DNA of 64,000 bases, from contig JAIWZP010000015.1 in assembly GCA_025201375.1 (NCBI GenBank), positions 496,001 to 560,000 of the forward strand, read 5' to 3'. A model generated the notes under the pieces. That model saw nothing but the letters and a program-made list of their open reading frames with translations, was not told where the DNA came from and ran no database searches. This document shows positions 33,371 to 46,058 of the stretch, piece after piece (the stretch's first letter is position 1; each line of letters starts with the position of its first letter). Origin of the DNA: Gongronella butleri (lineage: Eukaryota; Mucoromycota; Mucoromycetes; Mucorales; Cunninghamellaceae). The translations under genes were made by a program, and so were the position numbers.

Positions 33371-34251
33371 AAGTCTAAAAAACGCGCTCTTTGGTTTTTA
33401 AACGATAGATGTGTATTATAAGTTTTTGTGCCACATACAGTTCTAGCGCGATGCTTCAGGCATTGAAATAATACAGTACTTAGCATGCGGCGTCAGTTTT
33501 TCTTTACAGAGATCGGAAAAACATGGACGGATCAAACGCTTTATTTGAGTGCAATAATCCAAAACGCATGAAAATACTGTAGTGCTTTTGTGTATTTTCT
33601 CAGGCGCTACGTAATGAAATTTTTTAAACGGGACCGGGCAATGCAAGATGTAGCACATTATACAGTATAATCTTGTCACCACCATACTGCATTAGTTACA
33701 GCGCTGTAGCGACAGCGAGAAGCAAAGAACAAAAATCACGAATACAAGTTATTTTATGGCCAACCTTTATGATATTTCCAAGCACTGTGCAGCCTCAAAA
33801 CAAGCAACAAATTGCTGCATGTGCTCTACAACGCTGTTTTTGTTTGTATTGTAAAAAGGGTTGCAAGGCGAGAAAGACCGTCACATATAATAAGTAGAGC
33901 ACAAAGTCAATTAGAACGCAATGCCAACAACATATACGGTATGATACACAACGAAAATTTGATGGCACAGCAATGCGGGTGAGCGCGTATCTATTTAAAA
34001 GCCGTACAGAGTCGCGCAGAGTCGAGTAAAATCGTAAAATGGCGGAATTTCGTATGCTCCACTCTCCATGCCGCGCGTTGTCATGTTTTAGTTGTTTTTT
34101 TTTTTTTTTACAGCAGGGCAGTGACGCAGCATTAGAACCGCAATCCTTTTTGCAACCTTTGAGCTTTCAGTTTCTGAAAACATCGTGAGCTGCGCTTGTA
34201 TGCAAGTCTCGATCAATTCAAATATCGTTTTGATTGTTTTTTTTCGACGAA
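33371..34251. other. AT-rich flank with TACAGTA palindromes; RCC1-like gene promoter
   Basis: Several TACAGTA/TACTGTA copies lie up to about 33.95 kb; beyond it the sequence becomes the upstream region of the RCC1-like gene. No coding exon supported. Confidence 0.4.
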
Positions 34252-36276
34252 ATGCTGCGGCAGAGAACGGAATTGGTAGGTTTGACAGGCCGTTGTCGGT
34301 ATTCGGTTTGCTTTGTCACAAGCGCCCTGGCTTCATTTTCCTTTTTTTCACCCGCTTTTCTCATGTCAAGGTCGCTGACCAGAAGCTTCCTCTATGGGTG
34401 GGGCCACACCAAGCCCCTCCCACTCACACGCTCACCCACACACCTCTCTCGACCAGTTTTGTTGAATGACGAGGCCGATTTCGCCTTGCCAGTAAAGCAG
34501 CCAAGCACTTTAAACGCGAAAAACACACTATTTACTCCATATTGCATAGACTGACGTGCAGGTGACACGCATGGCGACCGGCTGGGGCCACTCACTACTT
34601 GCCAACGACCACCACGTGTATGGCTTTGGTTTAAACCAAGGGCACCAGCTGGGTACGAGGGCAAAAACCGCCAAAACGACAGTCGTGGCTCATTTTTACG
34701 TGACTATTTCTCTGCAGGTCAACCAGATCGTGCTCATGTGGTCCACACGCTTGGTGGCGACGAACGGGTCAAGCATCTTGGCTGCGGCAGAGAGCATTCG
34801 CATATGGTTGTGGCACGCACAGGTCATAACGACGCGCTTTACAGCATGGGCAACAGCATGTACGGCCAATTGGGGCTCGGCGAACACAAATCCACGAGAC
34901 CAGGGCAGTGGATCACGCGGGCAAAGCCATCACGCGTGTCAACCACCGCCACATCTATCGTGGACCTTGCTTGTGGATTGGACCACAGCGTGTTTTCAAC
35001 GGGTACATGAATATTCACAGGCTCGCGCGCCCAATCTCACGCTTTTAAAATTAGACGACGCGACATACGCGATGGGTTGGGGCGCCGATGGCCAATTGGG
35101 TCAGGGCGAGGACATGACGATGGATCAATCTCGGCCGCATCGCGTTGCTTTGGACGGAAAAGTGAAGAAATTGTCTAGCTCGACCGACTTTACGCTGGCA
35201 CTCATGGGTAAAGCACAAAAAAAGTGACACGCCCGACCCGTGGTGCATGTCGTACCAAGGTCGCGTCACGTCCTGTCAGTTGATGTGACGCGGGGCCACG
35301 TGTTTCACTTTTTTTTTTTTACTCAATTTTTTTTTTTTTTTTTTTTTTACTGTTTCAGACGATGATCAGCTGTGGGTGTGGGGCAACTCGGAGTATGGAC
35401 AAGGCATGCAAGGTCGCAAAATTGATCGAGTAAGGCAGGCACAGCGGGCGACAAACGAGTGGCGCGGGCGCGATGCGGTGTTTCGTCTCTCCTTTCTGCC
35501 AAGCTGATCACGCGGTGCTTTTCTGTTTGTTCCTTTATTAGATCCTGTCGCCGTTGCATGTGACGACCACGAAAAAAGTGGTGGACATGGCCGCTGGTGG
35601 ACCCTTTTCCATTGTGTTGACAGGTAAAAGCAAGAGACTTGCCCAAACCACTGGAACGCGCATCATGTGAGCGAGGCATCAAATGGCTCGTCTTTTTCTT
35701 TCTCTTTGTTGCATCAGATGACGGTCAGGTCCTCTCCTGCGGGTACGGCAGCTTGGGTCATGGTCCGGATCAACTGGAGTCGCTCAAATTGGCCCCAGTG
35801 CATGGATTGGACAATGTGGTGGTCACAAGAGTGTTTGCCGCCACTGATTATGCTGCAGCTCTTTCTGGTAAGGCAAATAAACGAAAAAAAAAATAGGGGG
35901 AGTGTGGGAGAAAAAAAAAAGGAAAAAAGGCAAAAAAAGACGCACACACTCGCAAGCACGCTCACACACACAATGCCGGATGAAGAAAAAAAGGGGGGAT
36001 GTTGATGAGCAGGAGGATTCGACCGGCGGGCGAGGACGAGCGCGCGATGGAGCGAGCGAGCGAACAGCGGGGTCGGCAATGAAAAAAAGGCAATTTGCTG
36101 ATTTATTTACTGTAGCATCGGGCGAGTTGTTTATTTGGGGCCTTAATGGGCCCACGGGCCGCTTAGGCTTAGGTCATGATCATCATGCATTCACCGCCGC
36201 ACGCGTTGACTTCAATGGCAAGCAGGTCAAGGATGTCGTCCTTGGCACCAACCATGCCCTTGCCGTTTGTGTATAG
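34252..36276 (+). CDS. Mitochondrial RCC1-like beta-propeller protein (RCC1L/WBSCR16-like)
   Basis: Eight exons (34,252-34,491; 34,562-34,652; 34,718-35,002; 35,055-35,207; 35,359-35,429; 35,542-35,623; 35,718-35,867; 36,116-36,276) give 410 aa. RCC1-type blades recur: SFLYGWGHTKPLPLT, MATGWGHSLLANDHHVYGFG, LGCGREHSHMVV, ALYSMGNSMYGQLGLG, YAMGWGADGQLGQGED, QLWVWGNSEYGQG, VLSCGYGSLGHG and ELFIWGLNGPTGRLGLG. The N terminus (MLRQRTELVGL, Arg-rich, no acids) fits a mitochondrial presequence, and the first blade resembles that of RCC1L/WBSCR16, which acts in mitoribosome and 16S rRNA biogenesis in animals. Intron 3 is only 52 nt. Nuclear RCC1 is less likely because of the leader. Confidence 0.83.
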
Positions 36277-37065
36277 ATTTTTTTTTAGTATTTTTTTTTC
36301 CATAGACTTGTGATCATCCTCGTGTAGAAAAATTTAGAGGTGCCTCCGGGCTTTTTGGAATCGTATGATCTGTTTGTTTTTTTTTTTTTTTTTGTGTGTG
36401 TGTTCTCTTTGCTTGCTGCTCCTCTTTTCTTACCGTGTGAGGTAGGGGAGCGCATTCACAGTCTCTCCTCATATTCTGCGTGTTTTTCCTGGGATTCGGG
36501 ATGACGCACTCCTTGGGCGATGATTTTTTTTGAAAGGTCTCTGGATTTTTTTTTTCGGATTCATGCGTTCTTCAAGTGTGTGTGTCAAGGAGTAAGAAAC
36601 GCGTATTGTAGAGGAGGGCGGGGGGGGGGCAACGCAATTGGCGTATGGAAGCCGCCAATCTTTTGTTTGATCATGTCGCGCCCCTTACTATTTAGAACTC
36701 ATTGAAAAAAAGGGAGAGGGGCGACGAAACAAACAGCAGCAGCGTGTCTTTCAGGGGGGGGGGGACGCGAGCGAGGGGGGGGGATGAGAAGAATGGCAAT
36801 GATCCAAATGGGGCCTTGGTTCGGTCCGTGCAGAACTATCCTTTTATTTTTTTGCGCCCTTTTTTTTTTTTTTTTTCAACACACAGCTGTTGCAACACAA
36901 ACAGCAGCCTTGCATCTTGGTTGCTACTTTAAGCATGGACCCCCCCACGGTATTTATAGCACCCCCATCCTGCTGGGCTTCGATTCACGCGCTCTTTTAC
37001 TTGCTTCCCTTTCTCTCCCTTTTTTTTTTTATTTCATCGATTCCCGCGCTTTTTTTTTTATTACA
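36277..37065. other. Intergenic, pyrimidine- and G-run-rich; E2F promoter side
   Basis: About 0.8 kb with T runs, G runs (36,620 and 36,756-36,783) and no convincing coding exon. It contains the 3' end of the RCC1-like gene and upstream region of E2F. Confidence 0.4.
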
Positions 37066-38279
37066 ATGTTGTCGTCGTCGTCACAAAATTACGATCCTGG
37101 TAACGTGCTAATGACACGCCCGGGACGCGCCCGGCCCCGATGGTCTCGCGTGGGATTGCATTGTCGCTCATCCTTTTTTTTTTTTTTTTTGTATTTTTAA
37201 TTTCACTTTTCCAGTGGAAAGCCTTCTCAAAGGCGCAAACAGCAGTGCATCCAGCCGTTACGATTCGTCGCTCGGCCTGCTGACAAAAAAATTCATTGCG
37301 CTGCTTCAGTCGAGTCGGCATGGCGACCTTGATCTTAATACGGCGGCCGTGCAACTGAATGTCCAGAAACGCCGCATCTATGATATCACGAATGTCTTGG
37401 AGGGCATCCGGTTGATCGAGAAGAACGCCAAGAACCATGTGCGCTGGATTGGCGGCTACCCATCGCTCAAACAAGATCAGAATAAGCAAAATCAGCAACA
37501 ACAGCCTGCAAAAATCATGGCGCGTCCGTCGTCGTCGTCGTCGTCGTCCACCTCGTCGTCCTCCGCGTCCACATCCTCTTTGAGCAGCCATCACGAAAGT
37601 GGCGGCGCGCCTGGCGGCATCAGCGCTGCAGAGCGCGTGCTATTGCAGCAGCGACTCGCACAGCTCCGGCATCAGAACATGGCCCTGGAGCGCGAGCACG
37701 ACCAATTGATGCAAGTCAAGCAGGAGACGCGCCAATACTATCAAGACGCCATGGATAGGCCCGAGTGCTACATGTCCATGCACGATCTCGCTCATTTCGC
37801 CGAGATGCCCTCAGCAGCATCAACGTCCTCACCCACAACCGACGCCGCAGCAAGGCACATTCTCATCCAAGCACCCAATGGCACACACGTCTCCATGAAA
37901 CCCACAAAAGCACGCTTTAATCCATATGCGTGCTCCTCGTCCTCCGCAAAAGTAAGAAACAATGAGAAAAAAAGAAAAAAGGGGGGTGGGTGTACGGAGC
38001 AAAGAGAATCATGGGCCCCCACATAAAAAGAGGCATGGCACCCAACATCCAACATCCACCCGCGCACGCAGGTGGTGAAAAAAAAATAAAAAAAATGGAA
38101 AAAGAGACAGGGAATGGGCAAAAGGGAGGCGTGCTTTCAGTTGTGCTTGGAATACTTGCGTGTAACAATGCATCCTTTTTTTTTTTTTCATCATCTAGGG
38201 CTATCTGCTGCAGACGCCGCGTCGATCACATCAAGCATTGAAAGTGATCCCGTTGGCAACACCGCCTTCCCCATTTTAA
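37066..38279 (+). CDS. E2F: E2F-family transcription factor
   Basis: Exons 37,066-37,099, 37,215-37,951 and 38,199-38,279 join to 283 aa. Residues about 26-92 are a canonical winged-helix E2F DNA-binding domain: [58 protein letters not shown]. The RRIYD recognition helix is intact. A Ser-rich linker leads to a leucine-zipper-like coiled coil ([20 protein letters not shown]) and a short marked-box core ([14 protein letters not shown]). E2F factors pair with DP and are held by pRB-type pockets to time G1/S genes. The C terminus is short, ending [20 protein letters not shown], and no clear acidic pocket-binding tail is seen. Ascomycetes and basidiomycetes generally use SBF/MBF instead, so E2F marks an early-diverging lineage. 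Confidence 0.9.
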
Positions 38280-40160
38280 GCGCACAGCAAGCTACATGTA
38301 CATACATCCGGCCACATACAATAAAGGAACAATCAGCCATGTTCCTGGATGGCAGCGCACTAAAAGGCTCGACTTGCTCCTGGCGAGAAAAAGGCATCAT
38401 GCTTGTACTGCGTTGTTGTTCGTGTCACCTCCTTTTTTATTTTTTTTTTTATTTCTCATTTCTTTTTGTTTGTCCACCCCCCTTCCCTCCCCTCCTCTTT
38501 TGTTGCATATTCTCCCTCTCCTTTTTTCCACCCTTCTTTTTTTTCCACTTACCCCTATAGCTTCTTTTTTTTTTGTCAATTGCGCGATCCAAGTTTGAAA
38601 AAGAAGATCCAATCGTAGCCCTCCTTTTTTTTTTCTTGCTCTTTGTTTTGGCATCCAACAATAAAAAAGCATGCTTTTTACCCCACACAGGCCGCTCACC
38701 CCACTTTTTGCAGAGTGAATTGAGAAGATTTGAGAAGATTTGAGAAGATGAGACGCACAAACGACGCCATTTTCTTGTTTTTTTTTCTTTTTGCAGAGTG
38801 CTCGATCCAGACCCCATCCTGACCTTGTTGACGGGAGATGGCACACCACATGCCCGGTTTTGGATGATGACGCGCGTTGAGAGACGTGTGAAAAGGCATG
38901 TCTCACACATGCCCAGATCCAAATCGGCATCGTTGAACGTGTCTCTTGTGGGACACGCGCGCGAAATGGCGCTATTTCGGCTAAATCGTTGGAAATTGGC
39001 CGTGAAGAGGATAAAAAAAAAAGGAGGCGGCCAAGGGGGTGAACACTGCGGGGGATGCAAACCAATCTTTGGCAAACACATGACGCCCAGGCGCCATGAA
39101 ACGGCATATGGGATGAGCTCCTTTTTTTTTTTCTTTACGCGCATCATGATCTGTGTGGGTGAAATGATTGCCTCTGGCACGGCCATGGTAATTGCACACG
39201 TCTCAAAAGATAAAAAAAGGGATAGATATACGCCACTTTTGATATAAAAAAAAGTGATGCCATGAGCTGCACGAGCGCCTGACGTGTGTTACAGAATGCA
39301 ACAGGTAGGCTAATTGGTGTCTCCAGCGTCCCAATTTCTTTTTTGTGAAAAGCATACATGAGCGAGGTGGGACTTGGTCCTACCGAAAACGCGTAAAAAA
39401 AAAAAAAAAATCCAAAATAGGGTGCTTTTGCAGATTTCGGCGGAACGTCAGCCTAAGATAAAATAAAAACGGGAGCCCGGTGTCAAGGCACGCGATCTCA
39501 TCTGTTTGGGTATGTGGCAAGCCAGTGCAGAGAGCGAAAATCGAATTTTACGGCTTTGATTCAAAAAGTAAAGCGCACATCATAGTGTACTGGCCGATCA
39601 TATAGAAACTTTGACATTGTTGGAAATCTACGATCTTCAGCGCCTAGTGTCAGTTTGGAATCAATTAGTGCATGCGTTCGTGAACAATAGCGATTTCAAG
39701 CTTGGCCATTTTTGAAAATTGAGATAGCTAGCAAACGGCGCGGTGCACGCGCTTGCCGCAGGTCTCAAGCAAAAAGCCAGACGCAGGTACTTTTTTACGG
39801 TCGCGTGCCAAGCCAGGCAACATTGCACACGCAGGCCAAGAAAAGCTTAAAATCCGGTTTTCGTCGCATCTGTTCATTACTGGCGCGTCGCGAGGCAACT
39901 TTTGTAAAAAGGGCTTGAGTCCAACTTTTGAAATTAGTGGGCATAGGTGCGCAAAGGATGCATTGGGAAGAGTTGGCAACAGATTCATGCATTTTTGGCT
40001 TTGGTATGGCCAGGTCGAGGATTTTCAATGCAAGTCGGAGCTCAAATTGAGCCAGCATGGACAGGCTGCAAGGGCCTGGAGTGATCGCTGTTGCCATCCA
40101 GTCTTCAACAGCCATTGTTGCGGTCTTTTTCTCTTTTTTCTTTTTCTTGAAGCAGACTTA
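38280..40160. other. 1.9 kb without a supported gene
   Basis: Pyrimidine-rich runs (38,430-38,570), a triple GAGAAGATTT repeat at about 38,719-38,749, and unique AT-rich DNA. Long-looking minus-strand frames at 38.4-39.2 kb are driven by poly-Lys and low complexity. The end is the metaxin promoter, with a TTTTTCTTGAAGCAG tract just before the start, so an untranslated first exon is possible. Confidence 0.35.
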
Positions 40161-41384
40161 ATGTCAGAAACACCCACCCCACGCCTGCCAACGCTGGAAT
40201 TGCCTCCTTTTTTGGAATTCCTGAAACTCAAGTCGTTGCCGCTTAAGGTGTACCCACCTGTCAACCAGCCAAAGCGCATCACCAACGACACTTTGTATAT
40301 TTACGGCCCTGGCCCTCGCGACTCGGCGGCCAGCTTTGACGTCGACTGCTTGATCGCCCAGGTTCGTATAGCAATTCGCTTACCCGCGCGCCAGTGCGCG
40401 TGACTAGAACGCAAAAGGAGATGAGAAACGCCATGGACTGACGTGACCTGCCGTTTTTCTTTAGATTTACATGCGATTTTGCGGTGTTGACGTGGCTATT
40501 GTGAACAGCAACGAGCCCAAAGCGTCACCAAGCGGCCAATTGCCGTATTTTGCCACTGTCACGGGCCAGGTGCTGGCGGGCGATCAGATCGAGCAATGGA
40601 TCAAGGACAATGTAATGAAAAAAATCGCGAATTTGAATTTGTACGCCCATGGCTCACTTTTGATGAGTAGAACAAGGATGTGTTGTTGGATCAGCTAAAG
40701 GACGAGGCCATTGCGTTCATGGCCATGTTGAAATCCAAATTGCACGCTGCTTGGGTAAGAAAACGCGCAAAAAAAGCGTCAAACGACTGATTTCTCGCAT
40801 TTTTTTAAGCTATTCTCAATGTGGTTGGAGCCGCTGAATTACAGCGAGCATGCGCTCCCTCTTTACTTTGGCCACGTACCTGCGCCTGTCAACAGCATCC
40901 TTGGCCGCGCTAAAAAGGACCATGTCACACAACAATTGCTCACGGACCGTGACGTCTTGTCACGCGAGGAGGTAAAAGAGGGGAGGATGGCTCACTGGGC
41001 AAAAGCAAGGATAAAAGAGCTCACGAAGCTTTATTTATTGCAGATTTATGCGGACGCGGGTCAAGTTTTGGAGGCGCTCTCTGTCAAACTCGGCGAAAAC
41101 ACGTATTTCTTTGGCAAATCGTAAGAACCACGCGATATTAGGATCAAAAGGCAACGACTGACGCGTCTCCCTCTTTTTTTTTTCATGATTTGCGCAGGGA
41201 GCCTACATTGATGGATGCCGTTGTGTTTGCCTATTTGCATTGCATTCTCAGCGTGCCGCCTGTCAAACGCCCTGACGCCGCGCGTGAGGAGAAGAACCGG
41301 GCCAATACGCTGGCGACTCTCGTGCACAAGCACGAGAACCTTGTACAATACGCAAAACACATCTTCCGGGAGTATCTGAAATAA
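40161..41384 (+). CDS. Metaxin-like (MTX1/Sam37-type) mitochondrial outer membrane protein
   Basis: Six exons (40,161-40,361; 40,465-40,611; 40,671-40,754; 40,810-40,971; 41,044-41,120; 41,198-41,384) give 285 aa. The order is a thioredoxin-like N-terminal half (IYGPGPRDSAASFDVDCL then IYMRFCGVDV, LPYFATVTGQVLAGDQIEQW) and a GST-C-like helical half (EPTLMDAVVFAYLHCIL). The last is the metaxin signature in which the fungal SAM complex partner of Sam50 folds. Metaxins help insert beta-barrel proteins into the outer membrane. The C terminus (KHENLVQYAKHIFREY) is the usual metaxin end; no clear membrane anchor follows. Introns are 52-103 nt. The 3' end lies 132 bp from that of RPP30, which is convergent. 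Confidence 0.86.
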
Positions 41385-41516
41385 AAATGAAAGCGCCCAT
41401 AGCATGTTTTACTGTATTAATAATGGATGGACGGTGAAAGACATATAAAAATGAAAAAATGACGCGAAATGAGGATGCACAGGATACAAAAAAAGGGAAT
41501 GGGCGCGACGCGTAGG

Positions 41517-42552
41517 TCATGTGGCCTCCTTGCTTTTCTTCTTTTTCTTTTTGGAGGGCTGCGATGCAGCAGGTGTGGGGGACAATGGCTGTTTGCGCTT
41601 GTTTGCCTGGTCTGGAGGCAGCTGGTCGATCTTGATTGCCGCAAGGATCGTGTCTTTACGCGTTTCTAGAAAAAAAAAAACCATCAAGACACCGAAACGA
41701 TGTGTTTTCATGGACCTTTTTTACCTGCTTTCTTAAGCACTCGCGAGTAATTGTGATAAGCAGCGGCCATTGCTTCCGTGTACGTCATTCCAAACATCAT
41801 GCCCCTAATGCAAAAGAAGTAACCAGAGGAATTAGGAGACGCGCGCGATTGAAACAAAAAAAAAAGGCGGCTGTTTTTACAAAACATGCATGTCTGTGGG
41901 TCTTTTGATGTGCAATGCGGTGTGTGCTGCGCTGGATAAGATGAGGTTGTTGCCTCGTGTCTGCTTGATGAGGCGGGACACATTAGCGAAAAAAGTGGCG
42001 CGTTCGGCGATGGCTTGGGTATAACAGATCTCGAAAAAGACGCCGCGCTGGGTGGCGACCTGTGCTGCGGCAAAGCCCGGCAGTGGCGGATGCTGCTGAG
42101 AGAGATCAATGGTGATGATATCAATGTCGTAGGTCTGGCACGCGTGGCGGCACGCATCAATCGACAAGGGCTGCACGGCAAGCACGTCGATGTGCTGATT
42201 CAACGGGTTGGCCGCCACAAGCTGGTAATTCGCCTTGGGATCGCTCACCTGCACCGTCACACGCGTCAATTGCGTCACACTTGGCCCGTCCGCCTTGGTC
42301 GCCACCGCAACAACAGGCTGCATCGCTTTGATATCCTTGACAACCTGATTCCATGCCACGGTCGCGCGATCCACTGGAGTAAAAATAAAAAAAAATCACA
42401 AAAACAAGAAGAAAAACGTGAGAAAAATATCAAAAAAGAGAGAGGCGACGCATAAATTTACAAGACTGGATACGCGCCAAAAGGCGTTCCTGCGTTTGCT
42501 TGTCTTGCTGTGAGGGCGAGGCCGTGTACGGCAAGTTAAAGTCAAAGAACAT
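41517..42552 (-). CDS. RPP30: Ribonuclease P/MRP protein subunit p30
   Basis: Four exons (42,552-42,462; 42,373-41,881; 41,804-41,725; 41,665-41,517) give 270 aa, like human RPP30 (268). This TIM-barrel-type protein is a core subunit of RNase P (tRNA 5' maturation) and RNase MRP (rRNA processing) in the nucleus/nucleolus. Family landmarks: MFFDFNLPY at the N terminus (Asp in strand 1), LTRVTVQVSDP, YDIDIITIDLSQ, QRGVFFEICYTQAI, NNLILSSAAH, LGMMFGMTYTEA and AETRKDTIL. The tail is Lys-rich (KKKKKKSKEAT), a probable nucleolar signal. The exon 2 donor at TTTT/gtaaaa was chosen because it gives the conserved xLGMMFG motif. It diverges from mIF2 across a 197-bp spacer. Confidence 0.92.
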
Positions 42553-42749
42553 ATAAAAGAGAAAAAAAGACAGGGTGGGACGAACGACGCAAGGGTCGGA
42601 AAAGTCGTGTTTATTATGCTTTTTTGAAACGCCGCATTTGAGGGCATTTTTTTCGCGGATTGACTTTTTTTTTTTCTCGTCTTCTTTATTCTTTCTTTTT
42701 TTTTTTTTTCTCGACATTTTGCTCTTTTGTCGCTCCTTTTTTTATCTCC
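42553..42749. promoter_or_regulatory. Shared divergent promoter, RPP30 / mitochondrial IF2
   Basis: 197 bp separate the two start codons. The mIF2 side is an almost pure pyrimidine tract (42,665-42,720). Pyrimidine-rich tracts before the start are common in fungal promoters. Confidence 0.55.
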
Positions 42750-45700
42750 ATGAGCAGTGCACGCCTATTACAGCTCCAGCACCTTGCTCTTGTGCGCCGG
42801 ACGCAGGTCATCAGCACCGCGCGTCTGATCCACGTGTCTCGCCTCGTTTGCAACGATCAGGCCGCGTTGGCCAAACCCTCGGGACTGGACAAGTGGAAGC
42901 GCCCTAGTTCTATGGACAAGCCGCCGAAACAACAGCAACAACAGCAGCAGCGCAAGAAAAACAACATCAAACGCGCTGGTGAGAGCGCGTCGGCGCAGAC
43001 AAAAAAGCCACAGCAAGGTTCGTCGTCGCCAAAGGGCAACAAGCCGCCTCAAAAGCAGCAGCAGCAGTTTCCGAAGCAACAACAACAGCAGCAACAGGCC
43101 AGTGGAGGGCGTGCTGTGCAGCGCAATTGGAGCAAGCCCGTCGATTCGCACCCGGAAAAGCACCAAGGCGAGCCACGCAAGCAACATGAGCGGCACATCA
43201 ACAAATTCAGCAAGCCGCCACGTGAAGGCGAAACGGTTGCGCAGCGCAAAGAGCGCAAGCGCAAGGAAGAGGAGCTGGCGCAGATCATGCGCGAAGAAGC
43301 GTCTGCCAAGCGCCATTTAGAACAGCGCCAGGCAAAGCAACGCGCAAAAGAACAAGCCGACAAGGATGCACAGATAAAGGATGTCTACATCCCACAAATC
43401 ATCAATGTCGCCAACCTCGCCAAGGTCTTTGGCATTCGAATGGGTAAACAAAAAATCAACGAAAAAAAAAAAAGCATCATCTCATCCAATTGGGCCATTT
43501 TTTATAGAAAAAATGATTGAAACCATGCAAGAATTGGAGATGGGCGGCACCAAGCACGATCGCAGTAAGGAAGAAAAAAAGTGTAGCTGCGGAGATTCAC
43601 TCAATGATTGGTTTTTTTCGTGTTTTTTTTTTCGTTTTTAGTGCTGAATGCCGACGAATCCAGCCTGATTGCCATGCAGCTCAACATGAACCCGATTATC
43701 GACGAGCGCCAGGCGCTGGATTTGTACCCGCGACCAAAGGCCGAGGATCCATCTTTGCTGCCATCGCGCCCGCCTGTGGTGACCATCATGGGCCACGTTG
43801 ATCACGGCAAGACCACGTTGCTTGACACGCTCCGCAAAACGTCGGTCGCGTCTGGCGAAGCCGGTGGCATCACCCAGCACATTGGTGCCTTTTCAGGTAA
43901 AAAAAAAAAAAGCGCCATTGGGCGTAAAAAAAAAACGAAAAAATGTGGAAAATGGGGTAATTTTTGACGCGTTTTTTTTTTCTGGATTTCCCCTGATTCT
44001 CCGGTAGTGACGTTGCCATCAAAAAAGGCAATCACGTTCCTGGATACGCCTGGGCACGCGGCGTTTTCAGCGATGCGCGCGCGTGGTGCGCAGGTGACGG
44101 ACATTGTGGTGCTTGTGGTTGCGGCGGACGACGGTGTGATGCCGCAGACCGAGGAAGCGATCAAGCACGCACACGATGCTGGTGTGCCGCTGGTCGTTGC
44201 CATCAACAAATGCGACAAGCCGGGCGTTGATCCGTCCATTGTGAAATCCGAGCTTGCACGGTACAATGTGCACCTCGAGGAGATTGGTGGTGATGTGCCT
44301 TGCGTCGAAGTGTCTGGCTTGACTGGCAAGAATCTTGACCAATTGGAAGAAACGATCGTCACGCTGTCGGAAATCATGGAATTGCGTGCTGAGCAGGACG
44401 ACCTTGGCGCCGAGGGCGTCGTCGTCGAGTCCCAGGTAGAAAAGGGCCGCGGCAACGTCGCCACTGTCCTCGTGCAACGCGGCGTTCTCAAGCCCGGGTG
44501 TGTCGTTGTCGCCGGCGAAACTTGGTGCAAGGTCCGTTCCATGACCGACCATCAAGGAAAACCACTCAAAAAGGCACTTCCCGGCACTCCCGTCAAGGTC
44601 ATTGGCTGGAAGGACATGCCCCTGGCCGGCGATGAGATCCTGCAAGCCAAGGATGAGGTAACCCAAAAGAAAAAAAAAAAAAGAGAAAAAAAATTGGCGC
44701 AAAAGCGGAATTTGAGTGCGACAAATGGGTGCATATAGGCGCGGGGACGTGGCGTGGGCGCGGGCGTGGGCGTGAGCGAATTGGGGACCAAAAAAGCGAC
44801 AAATGAACCAAACTTTGTGTAACGAACGCGTCATTTTTTGTTTTTTTTCTTTTTCCTTCTAGTCCATGGCCAAGACCGTGGTGGCCAATCGCGAAGCGCG
44901 CAAACAACGTGACCAGCAGCTGCGCGACTTGGAGACAATCAACGATAAGCGCACAAGGGAGCGCGAGATCCTCGAGCACGAGCGCCTCGTTGAAAAGCAA
45001 TATCAAAAGGAAATGCTCATGTATAATCGTGGTCTTACCGATCAGGTGCCCGAATCTCTAGGCAAGCGTCTGAGCGCTTTGCAGCAGACGCTCCAGGACC
45101 AAGGAGTCATCGATACCGGCTCGGATATTCTCGAGCTTCGCGCGATTGTCAAGGGTAAAAAAAAAAAAAAGCACAAACCAAGCCCTTTTGTGTCTCAATT
45201 CTTAATGTTGTGCTCGTTTGTACGACCTTTTTTTTTTTTTCGGGGTGTGTGCCTCTCGCTCTCTTTTTTTTTTTTCATTTTTTTCATTTTAGGCGATGTG
45301 AGCGGGACTGTGGAAGCTGTTGTCGATAGTTTGGCCGGGTTGCAAAACAAACAGATCCGCGTCAAGGTGGTACACAGTGGCGTTGGGCAAATCTCGGATG
45401 GCGACGTGCAATTGGCGGCGGCGTGTGATGGGCAAGTGATTGGTTTCAACGTCAAGGCGGATAAAAAGGTGCTGGGCGAGGCATCGCGCGCCGGCGTGCC
45501 TGTCAAGTCCTACTCGGTGATCTACAAGCTGCTGGACGATGTCAAGGACACACTTGGCGACATGCTGCCGCCCATTGTCACGACCCAGGTCCTCGGCGAA
45601 GCCTCGGTCCTCCAAGTCTTCAACATCTCACTCAAGGGCAAACAGACTAAGCCCGTCGCTGGCTGCCGTGTCACCAATGGAATGATCGCGCGGAATGGCA

Positions 45701-46058
45701 AAGTGCGCATCATCCGAAACAAAGACACCATTTGGGAAGGTAAGCGAAATGAAAAGATGCAAATTTAGGCATGAGATCGCGTGACACCACGTTGGCTCAC
45801 GCTCTCTCTCTCTCTTTTTTTTTTTCTTCTTCTCCTCCTCGTCAACGCGCTTTCCTCCCCCCCTCCCTCCCTCCCTCCTGCTCTTCCCATCAAAATCCAT
45901 CCCTAGGCCAACTCGACGCGCTCCGCCAGGTGAAAAAAGAGATCAATGAGGCAAAAAAGGGGCTGGAATGCGGCATCTCGTTTGACGGATTCGACGATTT
46001 CCATCCCGGCGATGTCATCCAGCACATCCAAACCGTTGAAACAAGGCAAAAGCTTTGA
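42750..46058 (+). CDS. Mitochondrial translation initiation factor IF-2
   Basis: Seven exons (42,750-43,443; 43,508-43,564; 43,642-43,896; 44,008-44,657; 44,863-45,154; 45,293-45,739; 45,907-46,058) give 848 aa. The N terminus is Arg/Leu-rich, fit for import, then Gln- and Lys/Arg-rich low complexity. The IF2_N-type segment ([20 protein letters not shown]) precedes the GTPase: G1 GHVDHGKTT (301-309), G2 around [10 protein letters not shown]3 DTPGH (348-352), G4 NKCD (402-405). After it come the beta-barrel domain II, a long basic helix (domain III linker, [19 protein letters not shown]), and C domains ending [16 protein letters not shown], the IF2 signature. It binds fMet-tRNA and GTP on the mitoribosome. 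Longer than human mtIF2 (727) mainly from the N-terminal linker. Confidence 0.96.

Noticed and set aside
35003..35040. An 18-nt micro-intron in the RCC1-like gene
   Set aside because: The acceptor at 35,020 breaks the frame; the next AG at 35,054 gives a 52-nt intron and restores the RCC1 repeat.
38397..39186. Minus-strand frames of 236 and 245 codons
   Set aside because: Long poly-Lys and low-complexity blocks, no domain, two overlapping frames of equal quality; chance.
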